Shown in pieces: positions 1 to 8,344 of a stretch of DNA of 26,649 bases. Location: the NCBI GenBank assembly GCA_002433335.1, contig DJHY01000085.1, positions 895 through 27,543 of the forward strand. Reading direction: 5' to 3'. The stretch's first letter is position 1; the number at the start of each line of letters is the position of its first letter. The notes beneath the pieces were generated by a model that was not told where the DNA came from, did not search any database, and was given only the letters and a program-made list of their open reading frames with translations. Origin of the DNA: Rhodospirillaceae bacterium UBA6608. Its GTDB lineage: Bacteria; Pseudomonadota; Alphaproteobacteria; Rhodospirillales_A; Casp-alpha2. The position numbers were made by a program, and so were the translations under genes.

Positions 1-1
1 C

Positions 2-187
2 GGCACGGGGCTGGGCCTGGCCATCGTCAAACATATCGTCAATCGCCATCGCGGCCATTTGGCGGTGGAAAGCGAACTGGGCAAGGGATCGACCTTTACG
101 GTCTATCTTCCGGCGGAACTACCGCGCCAGGGATTGCTTCCGGTCGGCGGCAACGTAACCCAGTTGCCATCGTCGGAAATGTCATAA
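2..187 (+). CDS. phoR: Sensor histidine kinase, C-terminal fragment (probable PhoR)
   Basis: Only the last 61 residues are in the window; the 5' part lies to the left. The fragment opens with the G-box of a histidine-kinase ATPase domain ([13 protein letters not shown]), followed by the final strands of that fold ([15 protein letters not shown]) and a short tail ending MS-stop. By itself this shows only that it is a HATPase_c sensor kinase. The PhoR assignment rests on context: PiT, pstSCAB, phoU and phoB follow on the same strand, and alphaproteobacterial phoR commonly heads this cluster. PhoR would phosphorylate PhoB when phosphate is scarce and be held off by PhoU and the Pst transporter when it is plentiful. 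The stop codon is embedded in a PhoB box serving the next gene. Confidence 0.8.
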   Translation, partial: GTGLGLAIVKHIVNRHRGHLAVESELGKGSTFTVYLPAELPRQGLLPVGGNVTQLPSSEMS

Positions 188-196
188 ATCCGTAAC
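179..196 (+). promoter_or_regulatory. Pho box (PhoB site) upstream of the PiT gene
   Basis: ATGTCATAAATCCGTAAC matches the enterobacterial Pho box plan: two 7-bp half-sites (ATGTCAT and CCGTAAC) separated by the AT-rich spacer AAAT, giving an 11-bp repeat. It is nearly identical to the first Pho box in front of pstS, which supports both. It overlaps the last codons and stop of phoR. I see no convincing -10 hexamer at the usual distance downstream (about 207-212), so the sequence does not settle whether PhoB activates or represses here. Confidence 0.75.
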
Positions 197-334
197 ATTC
201 TGATTGCCTCGACCGGCGGTTTCGGCCTATCCCCTCACGCAACAAGGGTTCGCCCTGTATGAATGTTCGTGCCCGTCGCCTCGCGCGTCCTGGGCGCGGC
301 GCGCGTCACCTGCGGAAAGGTTCAGCCGTCAGCC

Positions 335-1804
335 ATGTATAAAGAGACTCTTAGCAAGGACCTCAGCAAACTGGCCGCCGTCGAGCACGCGACCCAGGCG
401 CTCGGCCGCCGGTTCGCGCGGATCGGATGGGCGTTGCTGTTCCTCGCCATCACGTCGAACGTGGCGATGATCGCGACCGTCGGCATGGACCATCAGTTGT
501 TCATCGTCGCCGCAGGCGTGATCGGCGGCTACATGGCGCTGAACATCGGCGCCAATGACGTCGCCAATAATGTCGGCCCGGCTGTCGGCTCGCGGGCCTT
601 GTCCATGGTCGGCGCCTTGATCATCGCCGCCGTATTCGAATCCCTGGGCGCCATCATCGCCGGCGGCGACGTGGTCAAAACGATTTCCAAGGGCATCGTC
701 GATCCGGTGCAGATCGGCGATCCCAACATCTTTATCTGGGCGATGATGTCTGCCTTGTTGGCAGCGGCGCTATGGGTCAATCTGGCGACCTATCTGAGCG
801 CTCCCGTCTCGACCACCCATGCCGTGGTCGGCGGGGTCATGGGCGCCGGCATTTCGGCGGCGGGCTTCGGGGTGGTCGATTGGCACGTCATGGGCGCAAT
901 CGCCGCCAGTTGGGTCGTCTCGCCGATCATGGGCGGGGTCATCGCCGCGGGTTTCCTCGCCTTCATCAAATTCAACGTGATCTACCGCGAGGACAAGATC
1001 GCCGGGGCCAAACGCTGGGTTCCCGTGCTGGTCGCCCTGATGGCGGGTGTGTTTTCCGCCTACCTGATCATGAAGGGGCTGAAGAAAATCTGGCATCCGG
1101 GGCCGGAAATGGTCGTTGCTGTCGGTTTCGGCGTCTACCTGCTGACCTATGCCATCGTCCGCCCGATCATCCATCGCCGCGCCGCCGGCATGGAAAACCG
1201 CAATAAGTCCGTGCGCTCGCTGTTTACCCTGCCGCTGATCTGCGCCGCGGCTCTGTTGTCATTCGCCCATGGCGCCAACGACGTCGCCAATGCGGTCGGC
1301 CCGCTGGCCGCCGTGGTCGATACCGCCGCCACCGGCGGCACCCACGGCAAGGTCGGCATTCCCAGCTGGGTCCTGTTCGTCGGCGCGGCGGGCATCACGA
1401 TGGGGCTTTTGTTGTTCGGGCCGAAGCTGATCCGCACGGTCGGCGCCGAAATCACCAAGATGAACCCGATGCGCGCCTATTGCGTGGCTCTGGCCGCCGC
1501 GGTGACCGTAATCATCGCCTCGGCCCTGGGCTTGCCGGTGTCATCGACCCATATCGCCGTCGGCGCGGTTTTCGGCGTCGGCTTCTTCCGCGAATGGATC
1601 ACCGGGCGCAAGGCCCATATCACCCAGGGCCTGACCGCCAAAGACGGCGACGCCGCCACCGACACCGCCGAACGCAACCGGCGGCGCAAGCTGGTTCGCC
1701 GCCAGCACGTCATGACGATCGTCGCGGCATGGCTCGTGACGGTGCCCTCGGCCGCCCTGTTGGGGGCCGGATTGTTCCAGCTTTTCGCCTGGGCATTTTC
1801 CTGA
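335..1804 (+). CDS. PiT-family inorganic phosphate permease
   Basis: This 489-residue, very hydrophobic protein carries the duplicated PHO4/PiT signature: GANDVANNVG at about residue 72 and GANDVANAVG at about 313, one per inverted half of the fold. Family members move phosphate (as metal-phosphate or with H+/Na+) at low affinity. The frame is open to an ATG at 263, but I chose the ATG at 335: it gives the hydrophilic start MYKETLSKDL, has GGAAAGG about 14 nt upstream, and the 24 extra residues look like untranslated leader. No DUF47 PhoU-like partner adjoins it, as it often does for PiT proteins. It sits between phoR and pstS with a PhoB box in front, so it appears to belong to the Pho regulon. 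I leave the symbol blank because pitA, pitB and pit are used inconsistently. Confidence 0.92.
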   Translation: MYKETLSKDLSKLAAVEHATQALGRRFARIGWALLFLAITSNVAMIATVGMDHQLFIVAAGVIGGYMALNIGANDVANNVGPAVGSRALSMVGALIIAAVFESLGAIIAGGDVVKTISKGIVDPVQIGDPNIFIWAMMSALLAAALWVNLATYLSAPVSTTHAVVGGVMGAGISAAGFGVVDWHVMGAIAASWVVSPIMGGVIAAGFLAFIKFNVIYREDKIAGAKRWVPVLVALMAGVFSAYLIMKGLKKIWHPGPEMVVAVGFGVYLLTYAIVRPIIHRRAAGMENRNKSVRSLFTLPLICAAALLSFAHGANDVANAVGPLAAVVDTAATGGTHGKVGIPSWVLFVGAAGITMGLLLFGPKLIRTVGAEITKMNPMRAYCVALAAAVTVIIASALGLPVSSTHIAVGAVFGVGFFREWITGRKAHITQGLTAKDGDAATDTAERNRRRKLVRRQHVMTIVAAWLVTVPSAALLGAGLFQLFAWAFS

Positions 1805-1838
1805 GCGTTCGCACCTGCAACACTCCGTAGACGTATTT

Positions 1839-1897
1839 TATGTGACATCCGCATCAGGTGTCACATAGCGGAAACGCGAAAAATCGCGGTTTTCCGC
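1839..1897 (+). repeat. Two tandem hairpins between the PiT gene and pstS
   Basis: The first is a perfect 9-bp inverted repeat, TATGTGACA (1839-1847) and TGTCACATA (1859-1867), with an 11-nt spacer. It is followed at once by a second stem, GCGGAAA plus CGCG (1868-1878) pairing with CGCG plus TTTCCGC (1885-1888, 1891-1897) across a 2-nt bulge. A short T-containing stretch follows. The pair could end PiT transcription before the pstS promoter. Because the first repeat is symmetric DNA next to a promoter, a protein operator is also possible. Neither has a textbook U-tract. Confidence 0.5.
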
Positions 1898-1913
1898 CAT
1901 TTATTATGCTCCA

Positions 1914-1953
1914 GCGTCATAAATCTGTAACATACACGTCATAAATACGACGT
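1914..1953 (+). promoter_or_regulatory. Tandem Pho boxes and promoter of pstS
   Basis: Four half-sites begin at 1914 (GCGTCAT), 1925 (CTGTAAC), 1936 (ACGTCAT) and 1947 (ACGACGT), exactly 11 bp apart, with AT-rich spacers AAAT, ATAC and AAAT. The first three are strong; the fourth is weak. This is the head-to-tail arrangement that PhoB dimers bind, replacing a -35 element. A plausible -10, TAGTTT, lies at 1964-1969, about 10 bp after the last half-site. Transcription would start about 80 nt before pstS. Confidence 0.85.
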
Positions 1954-2056
1954 GTGACGGTCCTAGTTTGTGCGGCGATGAAATTCGGGGGCGAGCGCTT
2001 TCCGAAGTTAACGAACAACCCAGTTAATCCCTATCAAAGACACTTAGGAGCAACCC

Positions 2057-3097
2057 ATGATTCGCAAGACTCTTGCAGTCGCCGCCGTTGCCGGTATGGC
2101 CCTGTCGATGGCTCACGCCGCCGAAGCGCGCGATCAGATCCGGATCGTCGGCTCGTCGACGGTGTTCCCGTTCTCGACCGCCGTTGCCGAACAGTTCGGT
2201 AAAACCACCAAATTCAAAACCCCCGTCGTCGAAAGCACCGGCTCGGGTGGCGGTCTGAAGCTGTTCTGCGCCGGCATCGGCGCCGAGCACCCGGACATGA
2301 CCAACGCCTCGCGCCGCATCAAGAAATCCGAAGTCGAGCGTTGCGCCAAAAACGGCGTGACCGACATCGTCGAGATCAAAGTCGGCTATGACGGCATCGT
2401 GCTGGCCAACTCCAAGGCCGCTAAGCAGATGAAGATCGGCCGCAAGGAAATCTTCCTGGCCCTGGCGAAAGACATCCCGACCGCCGACGGCAAGCTGATC
2501 CCGAACCCGAACAAGACCTGGAAAGACGTCGACGCTTCCCTGCCCGACATCAAGATCGAAGTTCTGGGCCCGCCCCCGACCTCCGGCACGCGTGACGCCT
2601 TCGCCGAACTGGCCATGGAAGGCGGCTGCAAGAAGTTCCCGGAAATCAAAGCCCTGAAGAAGTCCGACAAGAAGAAATACAAGGCTGTCTGCCACTCCAT
2701 CCGTGAAGACGGCGCCTATGTCGAAGCCGGCGAAAACGACGTCCTGATCGTTCGTAAGCTGGAAGCCAACCCGAACGCCTTCGGCGTGTTCGGTTACAGC
2801 TTCCTGGACCAGAACGCCGACAAAATCCAGGGCTCCCTGATCGACGGCGAAGCCCCGACCTTCGAAGAAATCTCCAGCGGCCGTTACCCGGTTTCCCGCC
2901 CGCTGTTCTTCTATGTGAAAAAGGCTCACGTCGGCTCGATCCCGGGCATGAAAGAGTACGTCGCCGAGTTCACCGCGGACAAAGCTTTCGGTCCGGACGG
3001 TTACCTCGCCGACAAAGGCCTGATCCCGATGGGTGACGCCGAGCGCAAGAAGTTCCGCGAAGACGGCGAGAAACTGCGCAACAACATCGACCTCTAA
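2057..3097 (+). CDS. pstS: Phosphate ABC transporter, periplasmic phosphate-binding protein
   Basis: The 346-residue precursor begins with a Sec signal peptide (positive MIRK, hydrophobic core, likely cleavage near A22-A24). The mature part shows the PstS phosphate-loop motifs: GSSTVFPFS at about residues 32-40, ESTGSGGG at about 58-65 and TSGTRDAF at about 175-182. It captures phosphate in the periplasm and hands it to PstCA. The start is supported by TAGGAG 7-12 nt upstream. Synonymous codons look markedly biased (runs of AAG, GAA, CTG, ACC), consistent with high expression. It is the first gene after the tandem Pho boxes and is followed by a strong hairpin, so it should be the most abundant product of the operon. 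Confidence 0.96.
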   Translation: MIRKTLAVAAVAGMALSMAHAAEARDQIRIVGSSTVFPFSTAVAEQFGKTTKFKTPVVESTGSGGGLKLFCAGIGAEHPDMTNASRRIKKSEVERCAKNGVTDIVEIKVGYDGIVLANSKAAKQMKIGRKEIFLALAKDIPTADGKLIPNPNKTWKDVDASLPDIKIEVLGPPPTSGTRDAFAELAMEGGCKKFPEIKALKKSDKKKYKAVCHSIREDGAYVEAGENDVLIVRKLEANPNAFGVFGYSFLDQNADKIQGSLIDGEAPTFEEISSGRYPVSRPLFFYVKKAHVGSIPGMKEYVAEFTADKAFGPDGYLADKGLIPMGDAERKKFREDGEKLRNNIDL

Positions 3098-3112
3098 GGT
3101 CCGTGGCATTCC

Positions 3113-3141
3113 CCCCGGGGGGCAATTACCGCCCCCCGGGG
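3113..3141 (+). terminator. Strong GC hairpin after pstS (attenuator or mRNA stabiliser)
   Basis: A perfect 11-bp stem, CCCCGGGGGGC (3113-3123) with GCCCCCCGGGG (3131-3141), encloses a 7-nt loop, 15 nt after the pstS stop. No U-run follows, so it is not a classical intrinsic terminator. Such stems commonly protect the 3' end of binding-protein messages and reduce read-through to the permease genes. The next 140 nt, up to pstC, hold only a pyrimidine-rich stretch (about 3198-3237). Confidence 0.65.
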
Positions 3142-3283
3142 ACCGCCCCGCCCCCGCGCATACGCCTGAAACCAACGCCCAAACCTTCGCCTGACCTTTT
3201 ATTCGTTATTCAATTTTTTCTTCTTTCTCGATTTCCACCCCAGCCCGTCTCTCGGGCGCCGCAACCAAAGGACCCGAAGCACC

Positions 3284-4666
3284 ATGAGCTTCCCCGTTTT
3301 GTTTGGCGTCCTCGCCTTGCTTACCGTGGTCGGCTATTTCCTCGGCCGTTCCCGGGCCATGGCGACCGCCGGCGGTCACGCCCGCAATCTTCACTCCCTG
3401 CCCAATTATTACGGCTACTACATCGGACTTTGGTGCGCCGTGCCGAGCTTCCTGCTGCTGCTGGCCTGGATGGCGCTTGAAGGCAGCGTGGTCGACGGCA
3501 TGCTGATCTCCAGCCTGTCCCCGGAAAATCAGGGCCTGCCCAGCGCCGAGCTGAGCCTTCTGGTCAACGACATCCGCAACTTGGCCCACGGCGGCATCAC
3601 GTCGCGCGAAGTCGGCGCCGAGCTGCAACAGGCGGCCGATTATTACGCCCAGTTGAAGAATGAATCGAAGCTGCTGCTGACCGCGCTGGTCGTCCTGCTT
3701 GGCTGCGGCGGCATCCTGATCGCCCGCGGGCGCATCAACCCGGACCTGCGGGCGCGCAACAGCGTCGAAAAAGCAGCCATGGTGATCATGATCATCTGTT
3801 CGACGATCGCCGTTCTGACGACTTTGGGCATCATCCTGTCGCTGCTGTTCGAATCCCTGCGGTTCTTTGAAAAGGTCCACCCGCTGGACTTCGTCTTCGG
3901 CCTGGAATGGAGCCCGCAGACCGCGATCCGCAAGGATCAGGTCGGCGCGACGGGCCTGTTCGGGGCAATCCCCCTGCTCGCCGGCACCATGCTGATCTCG
4001 CTGATCGCCATGTGCGTGGCCGCGCCGGTCGGCCTGATGGCCGCGATCTACATGTCGGAATACGCCCCGCCCAAGGTCCGCGGCGTGGTCAAGCCGATGC
4101 TGGAAATCCTGGCCGGCATCCCGACCGTGGTCTACGGCTTCTTCGCCGCCCTGACCGTCGCGCCCTTCTTCCGCGACTGGGGTCTGGACTTCGGCCTGAC
4201 CATTTCTTCGGAAAGCGCGCTGGCCGCGGGCATGGTCATGGGCATCATGATCATCCCGTTCGTGTCCTCCCTGTCGGACGACGTGATGTCGGCGGTGCCG
4301 CAATCGCTGCGCGAAGGGTCCTACGGCCTGGGTGCGACGAAATCGGAAACCATCAAACAGGTCATCCTGCCGGCCGCCCTGCCGGGGATCGTCGGCTCGC
4401 TGCTGCTGGCCGTGTCCCGCGCCATCGGCGAGACCATGATCGTGGTCATGGCCGCCGGCCTGGCCGCCAACCTGACGGCCAACCCGTTCGAGGCCGTGAC
4501 CACCGTGACCGTGCAGATCGTGACCCTTCTGGTCGGTGACCAGGAATTCGACAGCGCCAAGACGCTCGCCGCCTTCGCGCTGGGCCTGATCCTGTTCTGC
4601 GTGACCCTGGTGCTCAACATCATCGCCCTGACCATCGTCAACAAGTATCGAGAGCAATATGACTGA
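3284..4666 (+). CDS. pstC: Phosphate ABC transporter permease PstC
   Basis: This 460-residue inner-membrane protein is longer than E. coli PstC (about 320). The N-terminal 150 or so residues have their own membrane segments and match the extension (DUF3708 type) seen in many alphaproteobacterial PstC proteins; the C-terminal part is the BPD_transp_1 permease. The cytoplasmic EAA loop that docks on PstB is clear at about residues 341-370 (SLREGSYGLGATKSETIKQ). It forms the phosphate channel with PstA. AAAGGA lies about 11 nt before the ATG. Its last 8 nt overlap the start of pstA, implying translational coupling. Confidence 0.95.
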   Translation: MSFPVLFGVLALLTVVGYFLGRSRAMATAGGHARNLHSLPNYYGYYIGLWCAVPSFLLLLAWMALEGSVVDGMLISSLSPENQGLPSAELSLLVNDIRNLAHGGITSREVGAELQQAADYYAQLKNESKLLLTALVVLLGCGGILIARGRINPDLRARNSVEKAAMVIMIICSTIAVLTTLGIILSLLFESLRFFEKVHPLDFVFGLEWSPQTAIRKDQVGATGLFGAIPLLAGTMLISLIAMCVAAPVGLMAAIYMSEYAPPKVRGVVKPMLEILAGIPTVVYGFFAALTVAPFFRDWGLDFGLTISSESALAAGMVMGIMIIPFVSSLSDDVMSAVPQSLREGSYGLGATKSETIKQVILPAALPGIVGSLLLAVSRAIGETMIVVMAAGLAANLTANPFEAVTTVTVQIVTLLVGDQEFDSAKTLAAFALGLILFCVTLVLNIIALTIVNKYREQYD

Positions 4667-5993
4667 TACGGCAACGACCATGAACGGCCCGGAGCTTCCG
4701 GGACGAGGCCTCTCGAGCCGCAATTCCGGCGAGGCCGTGCGCAAGACCCTGAAGCGCCGCTATGCCGCGGAACGCCGGTTCAAAACCTACGGCATCCTGG
4801 CAATCGCGTTCGCCGTCTGCATGCTGGGACTGCTGTTCAGCACCATTGTGTCGAAAGCAATCCCCGCCTTCACCCAGACGATGATCAACCTGGAAGTCAC
4901 GCTCTATCCTCAGGACATCGATCCCGAGGGCACGCGCGACCAGAACACCCTGTCGACCGCGAACTACCGCAAAGTCATTCGCGACGCCATCTACGACCTG
5001 TTCCCGGACGTCACCGCGCGCCGCGACAAACGCCAGCTGTTCGACATGATCAGCCCGGGCGCGGTGTTCGAAATCCGTGACATGGTGATGGCCAACCCGA
5101 ACCTGATCGGCGAACGCGTTATCGTTCAGATGCCGATGTCGGACGACATCGATCAGCTGAACAAAGGCCAGATCCGCAAGGACGTTCCCGAAGCCGAACG
5201 CCGGGTCAAGGACAAGCAGATCGGTTGGTTCGAGCGCCTGGAAAATCGCGGTCTCGTCGAAACCGTGTTCAACACCACCTTCTTCTCCGCCGGCGACAGC
5301 CGCGAGCCGGAGCTGGCCGGGATCTGGGGTGCCGCCGTCGGGTCGTTCTTCACCATGCTGGTAACCCTGCTGGTGTCCTTCCCGCTGGCCGTGGCCGCCG
5401 CCATCTATCTGGAGGAATTCGCCCCGGTCAACAAGTGGACCCAGACGATCGAGGTCAACATCAACAACCTGGCCGCGGTGCCGTCGATCGTGTTCGGCTT
5501 GCTCGGTCTGGCGGTGTTCATCAACTTCATCGGCATGCCCCGGTCGGCCCCCGTGGTCGGCGGCCTGGTGCTGGCCCTGATGACCCTGCCGACGATCATC
5601 ATCGCCGCCCGCTCGGCGTTGAAGTCGGTGCCGCCGTCGATCCGCGAAGCGGCCTTCGGTCTGGGCGCCTCGCCGTTGCAGGTCATCACCCATCACGTCC
5701 TGCCGCTGGCGATGCCCGGCATTCTGACCGGGACCATCATCGGCATGGCTCAGGCCCTGGGCGAAACCGCCCCGCTGCTGATGATCGGGATGGTCGCCTT
5801 CATCGTCGATATTCCCCATGGCGCGCTGGACCCGGCGACGGTCCTGCCGGTGCAGATCTACCTTTGGGCCGACTCGCCCGAACGCGCCTTTGTCGAACGC
5901 ACCTCGGCGGCCATCTGCGTGCTGCTGTGCTTCTTGGTTATCATGAACGTAAGCGCGGTCTTCCTGCGCAAGCGCTTCGAAAGAAAATGGTAA
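4659..5993 (+). CDS. pstA: Phosphate ABC transporter permease PstA
   Basis: This 444-residue protein pairs with PstC. After a cytoplasmic N-terminus and a first membrane helix (about residues 45-70) comes a long hydrophilic periplasmic stretch to about residue 215, the DUF3333-type extension of alphaproteobacterial PstA. The permease core follows, with the EAA loop [12 protein letters not shown] at about 327-338 and a [10 protein letters not shown] continuation. The ATG at 4659 lies within the last codons of pstC (ATGACTGA overlap). The gene ends 13 nt before pstB, consistent with one transcript. Confidence 0.95.
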   Translation: MTDTATTMNGPELPGRGLSSRNSGEAVRKTLKRRYAAERRFKTYGILAIAFAVCMLGLLFSTIVSKAIPAFTQTMINLEVTLYPQDIDPEGTRDQNTLSTANYRKVIRDAIYDLFPDVTARRDKRQLFDMISPGAVFEIRDMVMANPNLIGERVIVQMPMSDDIDQLNKGQIRKDVPEAERRVKDKQIGWFERLENRGLVETVFNTTFFSAGDSREPELAGIWGAAVGSFFTMLVTLLVSFPLAVAAAIYLEEFAPVNKWTQTIEVNINNLAAVPSIVFGLLGLAVFINFIGMPRSAPVVGGLVLALMTLPTIIIAARSALKSVPPSIREAAFGLGASPLQVITHHVLPLAMPGILTGTIIGMAQALGETAPLLMIGMVAFIVDIPHGALDPATVLPVQIYLWADSPERAFVERTSAAICVLLCFLVIMNVSAVFLRKRFERKW

Positions 5994-6006
5994 GGATGAC
6001 CCCGTC

Positions 6007-6828
6007 ATGAATCAGAGCATTTCCCAGGAATCGGCCGGAGAAACGACCATGCCGCAATCCGACGCCGCCTCCGCCGTCAAGATCCAGGCCCGGGACGTCA
6101 AAGTCTTCTACGGTGAAAAGCAGGCCCTGTTCGATGTCAATCTGGACATCAACGAAAACGAAGTGACCTCGCTGATCGGCCCGTCGGGCTGCGGCAAGTC
6201 GACCTTCCTGCGCTCGCTGAACCGGATGAACGACACCATCGATATCTGCCGGGTCGAGGGTCAAATCTCGCTCGACGGCGAAGACATCTACGACAAGAAG
6301 ATTGACGTCGTGCACCTGCGCGCCCGCGTCGGGATGGTCTTTCAAAAGCCCAACCCCTTCCCCAAGTCGATCTTCGACAACGTCGCCTACGGCCCGCGTA
6401 TCCACGGCCTGATCAATACCAAGACCGAGTTGGACGAGATCGTCCAGACCTCGCTGGAAAAAGCCGGCCTGTGGAACGAGGTCAAGGACCGCCTGGATCA
6501 GCCCGGCACCGGGCTGTCCGGCGGCCAGCAGCAGCGCCTGTGCATTGCCCGCGCCGTCGCCGTTTCGCCCGAAGTGATCCTGATGGACGAGCCCTGCTCG
6601 GCCCTGGACCCCATCGCCACGGCGAAGATCGAGGAACTGATCGACGAACTGCGCGAAAACTTCACCATCGTTATCGTCACCCACTCGATGCAGCAGGCCG
6701 CCCGCGTGTCGCAGCGCACGGCCTTCTTCCACCTGGGTTATCTGGTCGAGGTTGACGACACCGAAAAGATGTTCACCAATCCGTCGGATGAACGCACCCA
6801 GGGCTACATCACCGGCCGCTTCGGCTGA
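6007..6828 (+). CDS. pstB: Phosphate ABC transporter ATP-binding protein PstB
   Basis: The 273-residue ATPase powers the PstCA channel. Walker [10 protein letters not shown] is at residues 58-66, the ABC signature [14 protein letters not shown] starts at 170, Walker B VILMDEP is at 190-196 and the switch histidine is in VTHSM at about 226. SALDPIAT after Walker B is typical of PstB. AAGGA stands about 10 nt before the ATG at 6007. A second in-frame ATG at 6049 with GGAG upstream would drop 14 poorly conserved residues, so the exact N-terminus is open. Confidence 0.96.
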   Translation: MNQSISQESAGETTMPQSDAASAVKIQARDVKVFYGEKQALFDVNLDINENEVTSLIGPSGCGKSTFLRSLNRMNDTIDICRVEGQISLDGEDIYDKKIDVVHLRARVGMVFQKPNPFPKSIFDNVAYGPRIHGLINTKTELDEIVQTSLEKAGLWNEVKDRLDQPGTGLSGGQQQRLCIARAVAVSPEVILMDEPCSALDPIATAKIEELIDELRENFTIVIVTHSMQQAARVSQRTAFFHLGYLVEVDDTEKMFTNPSDERTQGYITGRFG

Positions 6829-6862
6829 GCCTTTGGGGCGAATTCTCGGGAGAACGCCAATC

Positions 6863-7579
6863 ATGAATACCGAACACATCGTCAAGTCCTTCGACGAAGA
6901 CCTGAAGAAGCTCGACAACATCATCGCCGAAATGGGCGGCCTGGCCGAGGTCCAACTGGCCGATGCCGTGGACGCCCTGATCAAACGCGATACGGAGCTC
7001 GCCGACCGGGTCATCGCCGGGGATAAGAAAATCGACGCCCTGGAAACCGAAATGGACAACATGGCGACGACCACCCTGGCCCTGCGCCAGCCGATGGCCG
7101 ACGACCTGCGCGTCACCATCACGGCCCTGCGCACCGCCAGCCTGATCGAACGCATCGGCGATTATGCCAAGAACATCGCCAAACGCTCGGTGGTGCTGTC
7201 GCAGAACCCGCCGCTGGGTCCCGCCAAAAGCATCAACCGCATGGCGACCCTGGTTCAGGGCATGATCAAGGACGTCCTGGACGCCTATGTCGCCCGCGAC
7301 GTGAACAAGGCCGAAGCCGTCCGCGCCCGCGATGCCGACGCGGACCTGCTGCACACCAGCCTGTTCCGGGAAATCCTGACCTATATGATGGAAGACCCGC
7401 GGACCATCACCTCGTGCACGCATCTGCTGTTCGTGGCCAAGAACCTGGAACGCATCGGCGACCATGCCACCAACATCGCCGAGAACGTGTACTATCTGGT
7501 CAATGGCGCGTTGCCGACCGATGAACGCGAGAAGAGCGATGCGTCCAGCTTCACGGTCGTCGATCCCGACGGCGACTAA
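6863..7579 (+). CDS. phoU: Phosphate signalling regulator PhoU
   Basis: The 238-residue, all-helical cytoplasmic protein shows the two PhoU repeats, each a three-helix bundle with metal-binding acidic and histidine signatures; RIGDYAKNIA and RIGDHATNIA are equivalent segments of the two halves. PhoU links Pst transport status to PhoR and keeps PhoB unphosphorylated when phosphate is ample. The ATG at 6863 is preceded by GGGAG about 10 nt upstream; the frame extends to 6752 but that would overlap pstB. The acidic C-terminal tail ends VDPDGD. Confidence 0.95.
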   Translation: MNTEHIVKSFDEDLKKLDNIIAEMGGLAEVQLADAVDALIKRDTELADRVIAGDKKIDALETEMDNMATTTLALRQPMADDLRVTITALRTASLIERIGDYAKNIAKRSVVLSQNPPLGPAKSINRMATLVQGMIKDVLDAYVARDVNKAEAVRARDADADLLHTSLFREILTYMMEDPRTITSCTHLLFVAKNLERIGDHATNIAENVYYLVNGALPTDEREKSDASSFTVVDPDGD

Positions 7580-7594
7580 GACGGGAGCAATCGC

Positions 7595-8302
7595 ATGGAA
7601 GGCATGAGCACTAGCAAGAGCATCCTGATTGTCGAGGACGATCCCTCGTTGGCCGAGCTCGTCCGCTACAATCTGTCCAAGGAAGGCTTCAACGCCGTGG
7701 TCGTCGGCGACGGCGAGACCGCCGTGGTCGCGGTCGAGGAAGAGGACCCGTCCCTGGTCATTCTCGACTGGATGCTGCCCAACTTGTCCGGCATCGAGGT
7801 TTGCCGCCAATTGCGCCGCAAGCCCGAAAACCGAAACCTGCCGATCATCATGCTGACCGCCCGGGGCGAAGAAGCCGACCGCATCCGCGGCCTGGATTCC
7901 GGGGCCGACGATTATGTCGTCAAACCGTTTTCGCCCAATGAGCTGATCGCCCGGGTGCGCGCGGTTCTGCGCCGCGCCAATCCGGAGCGGGCCGACGAGG
8001 TCCTGTCCTACGCCGATCTGACCATGGATTTGGAAGAGCACCGGGTCTACCGAGGCGAGGAACTGGTCCGCCTGGGGCCGACGGAATTCCGCCTGCTGCG
8101 CGTGTTCCTGGAAAAGCCGGGCCGGGTCTATTCCCGCGAACAGCTGCTCGACCGGGTCTGGGGCCGTGACATCTACGTCGAATCCCGCACCGTCGACGTG
8201 CACATCCGCCGCCTGCGCAAAGCCCTCAATTCCGAAGGCCGCCAGGACCTGATCCGCACCGTGCGCTCGGCTGGCTACGCCCTCGATTCCTCTCCCGATT
8301 GA
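7595..8302 (+). CDS. phoB: Phosphate regulon response regulator PhoB
   Basis: The 235-residue OmpR/PhoB-family protein has an N-terminal receiver with the acidic pair D15-D16, phospho-acceptor D58 (VILDWMLP), the MLTARG switch and K110 (VVKPF). The C-terminal winged helix includes RLGPTEFRLL and SRTVDVHIRRLRKAL, the recognition region that contacts Pho-box DNA. GGGAG lies 8 nt before ATG 7595; a second ATG at 7604 is less well spaced. It is the last gene of the cluster and separated from its presumed kinase by the whole pst operon, the usual alphaproteobacterial layout. It should bind the boxes at 179 and 1914. Confidence 0.95.
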   Translation: MEGMSTSKSILIVEDDPSLAELVRYNLSKEGFNAVVVGDGETAVVAVEEEDPSLVILDWMLPNLSGIEVCRQLRRKPENRNLPIIMLTARGEEADRIRGLDSGADDYVVKPFSPNELIARVRAVLRRANPERADEVLSYADLTMDLEEHRVYRGEELVRLGPTEFRLLRVFLEKPGRVYSREQLLDRVWGRDIYVESRTVDVHIRRLRKALNSEGRQDLIRTVRSAGYALDSSPD

Positions 8303-8344
8303 TCTTGCGGCAATACCGCTAACGTATTGTTGTAGAGACCTGAT

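Noticed and set aside
263..334. N-terminal extension of the PiT protein from ATG 263
   Set aside because: The extra 24 residues are not family-like, and the ATG at 335 has a GGAAAGG site and a typical hydrophilic start.
1841..1865. TGTGA...TCACA resembling a CRP/FNR-family site
   Set aside because: The half-sites are 15 nt apart rather than the 6 nt needed for a CRP site, so it is better described as a hairpin or an unknown operator.
2024..3175. Long open frame on the minus strand across pstS
   Set aside because: It is a high-GC shadow of the strongly biased pstS codons. Its protein has no recognisable domain and the sense frame is certain.
3206..4744. 512-codon minus-strand frame opposite pstC, and similar long frames opposite pstA, phoB and the aldehyde dehydrogenase
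   Set aside because: These predicted proteins are dominated by H, D, G, Q and R in repeats, the usual antisense artefact of GC-rich genes. All lie opposite well-identified genes.
8311..8329. Inverted repeat CAATAC/GTATTG after phoB as a terminator
   Set aside because: The stem is only 6 bp, mostly A-T, with no U-tract, so it is too weak to call.
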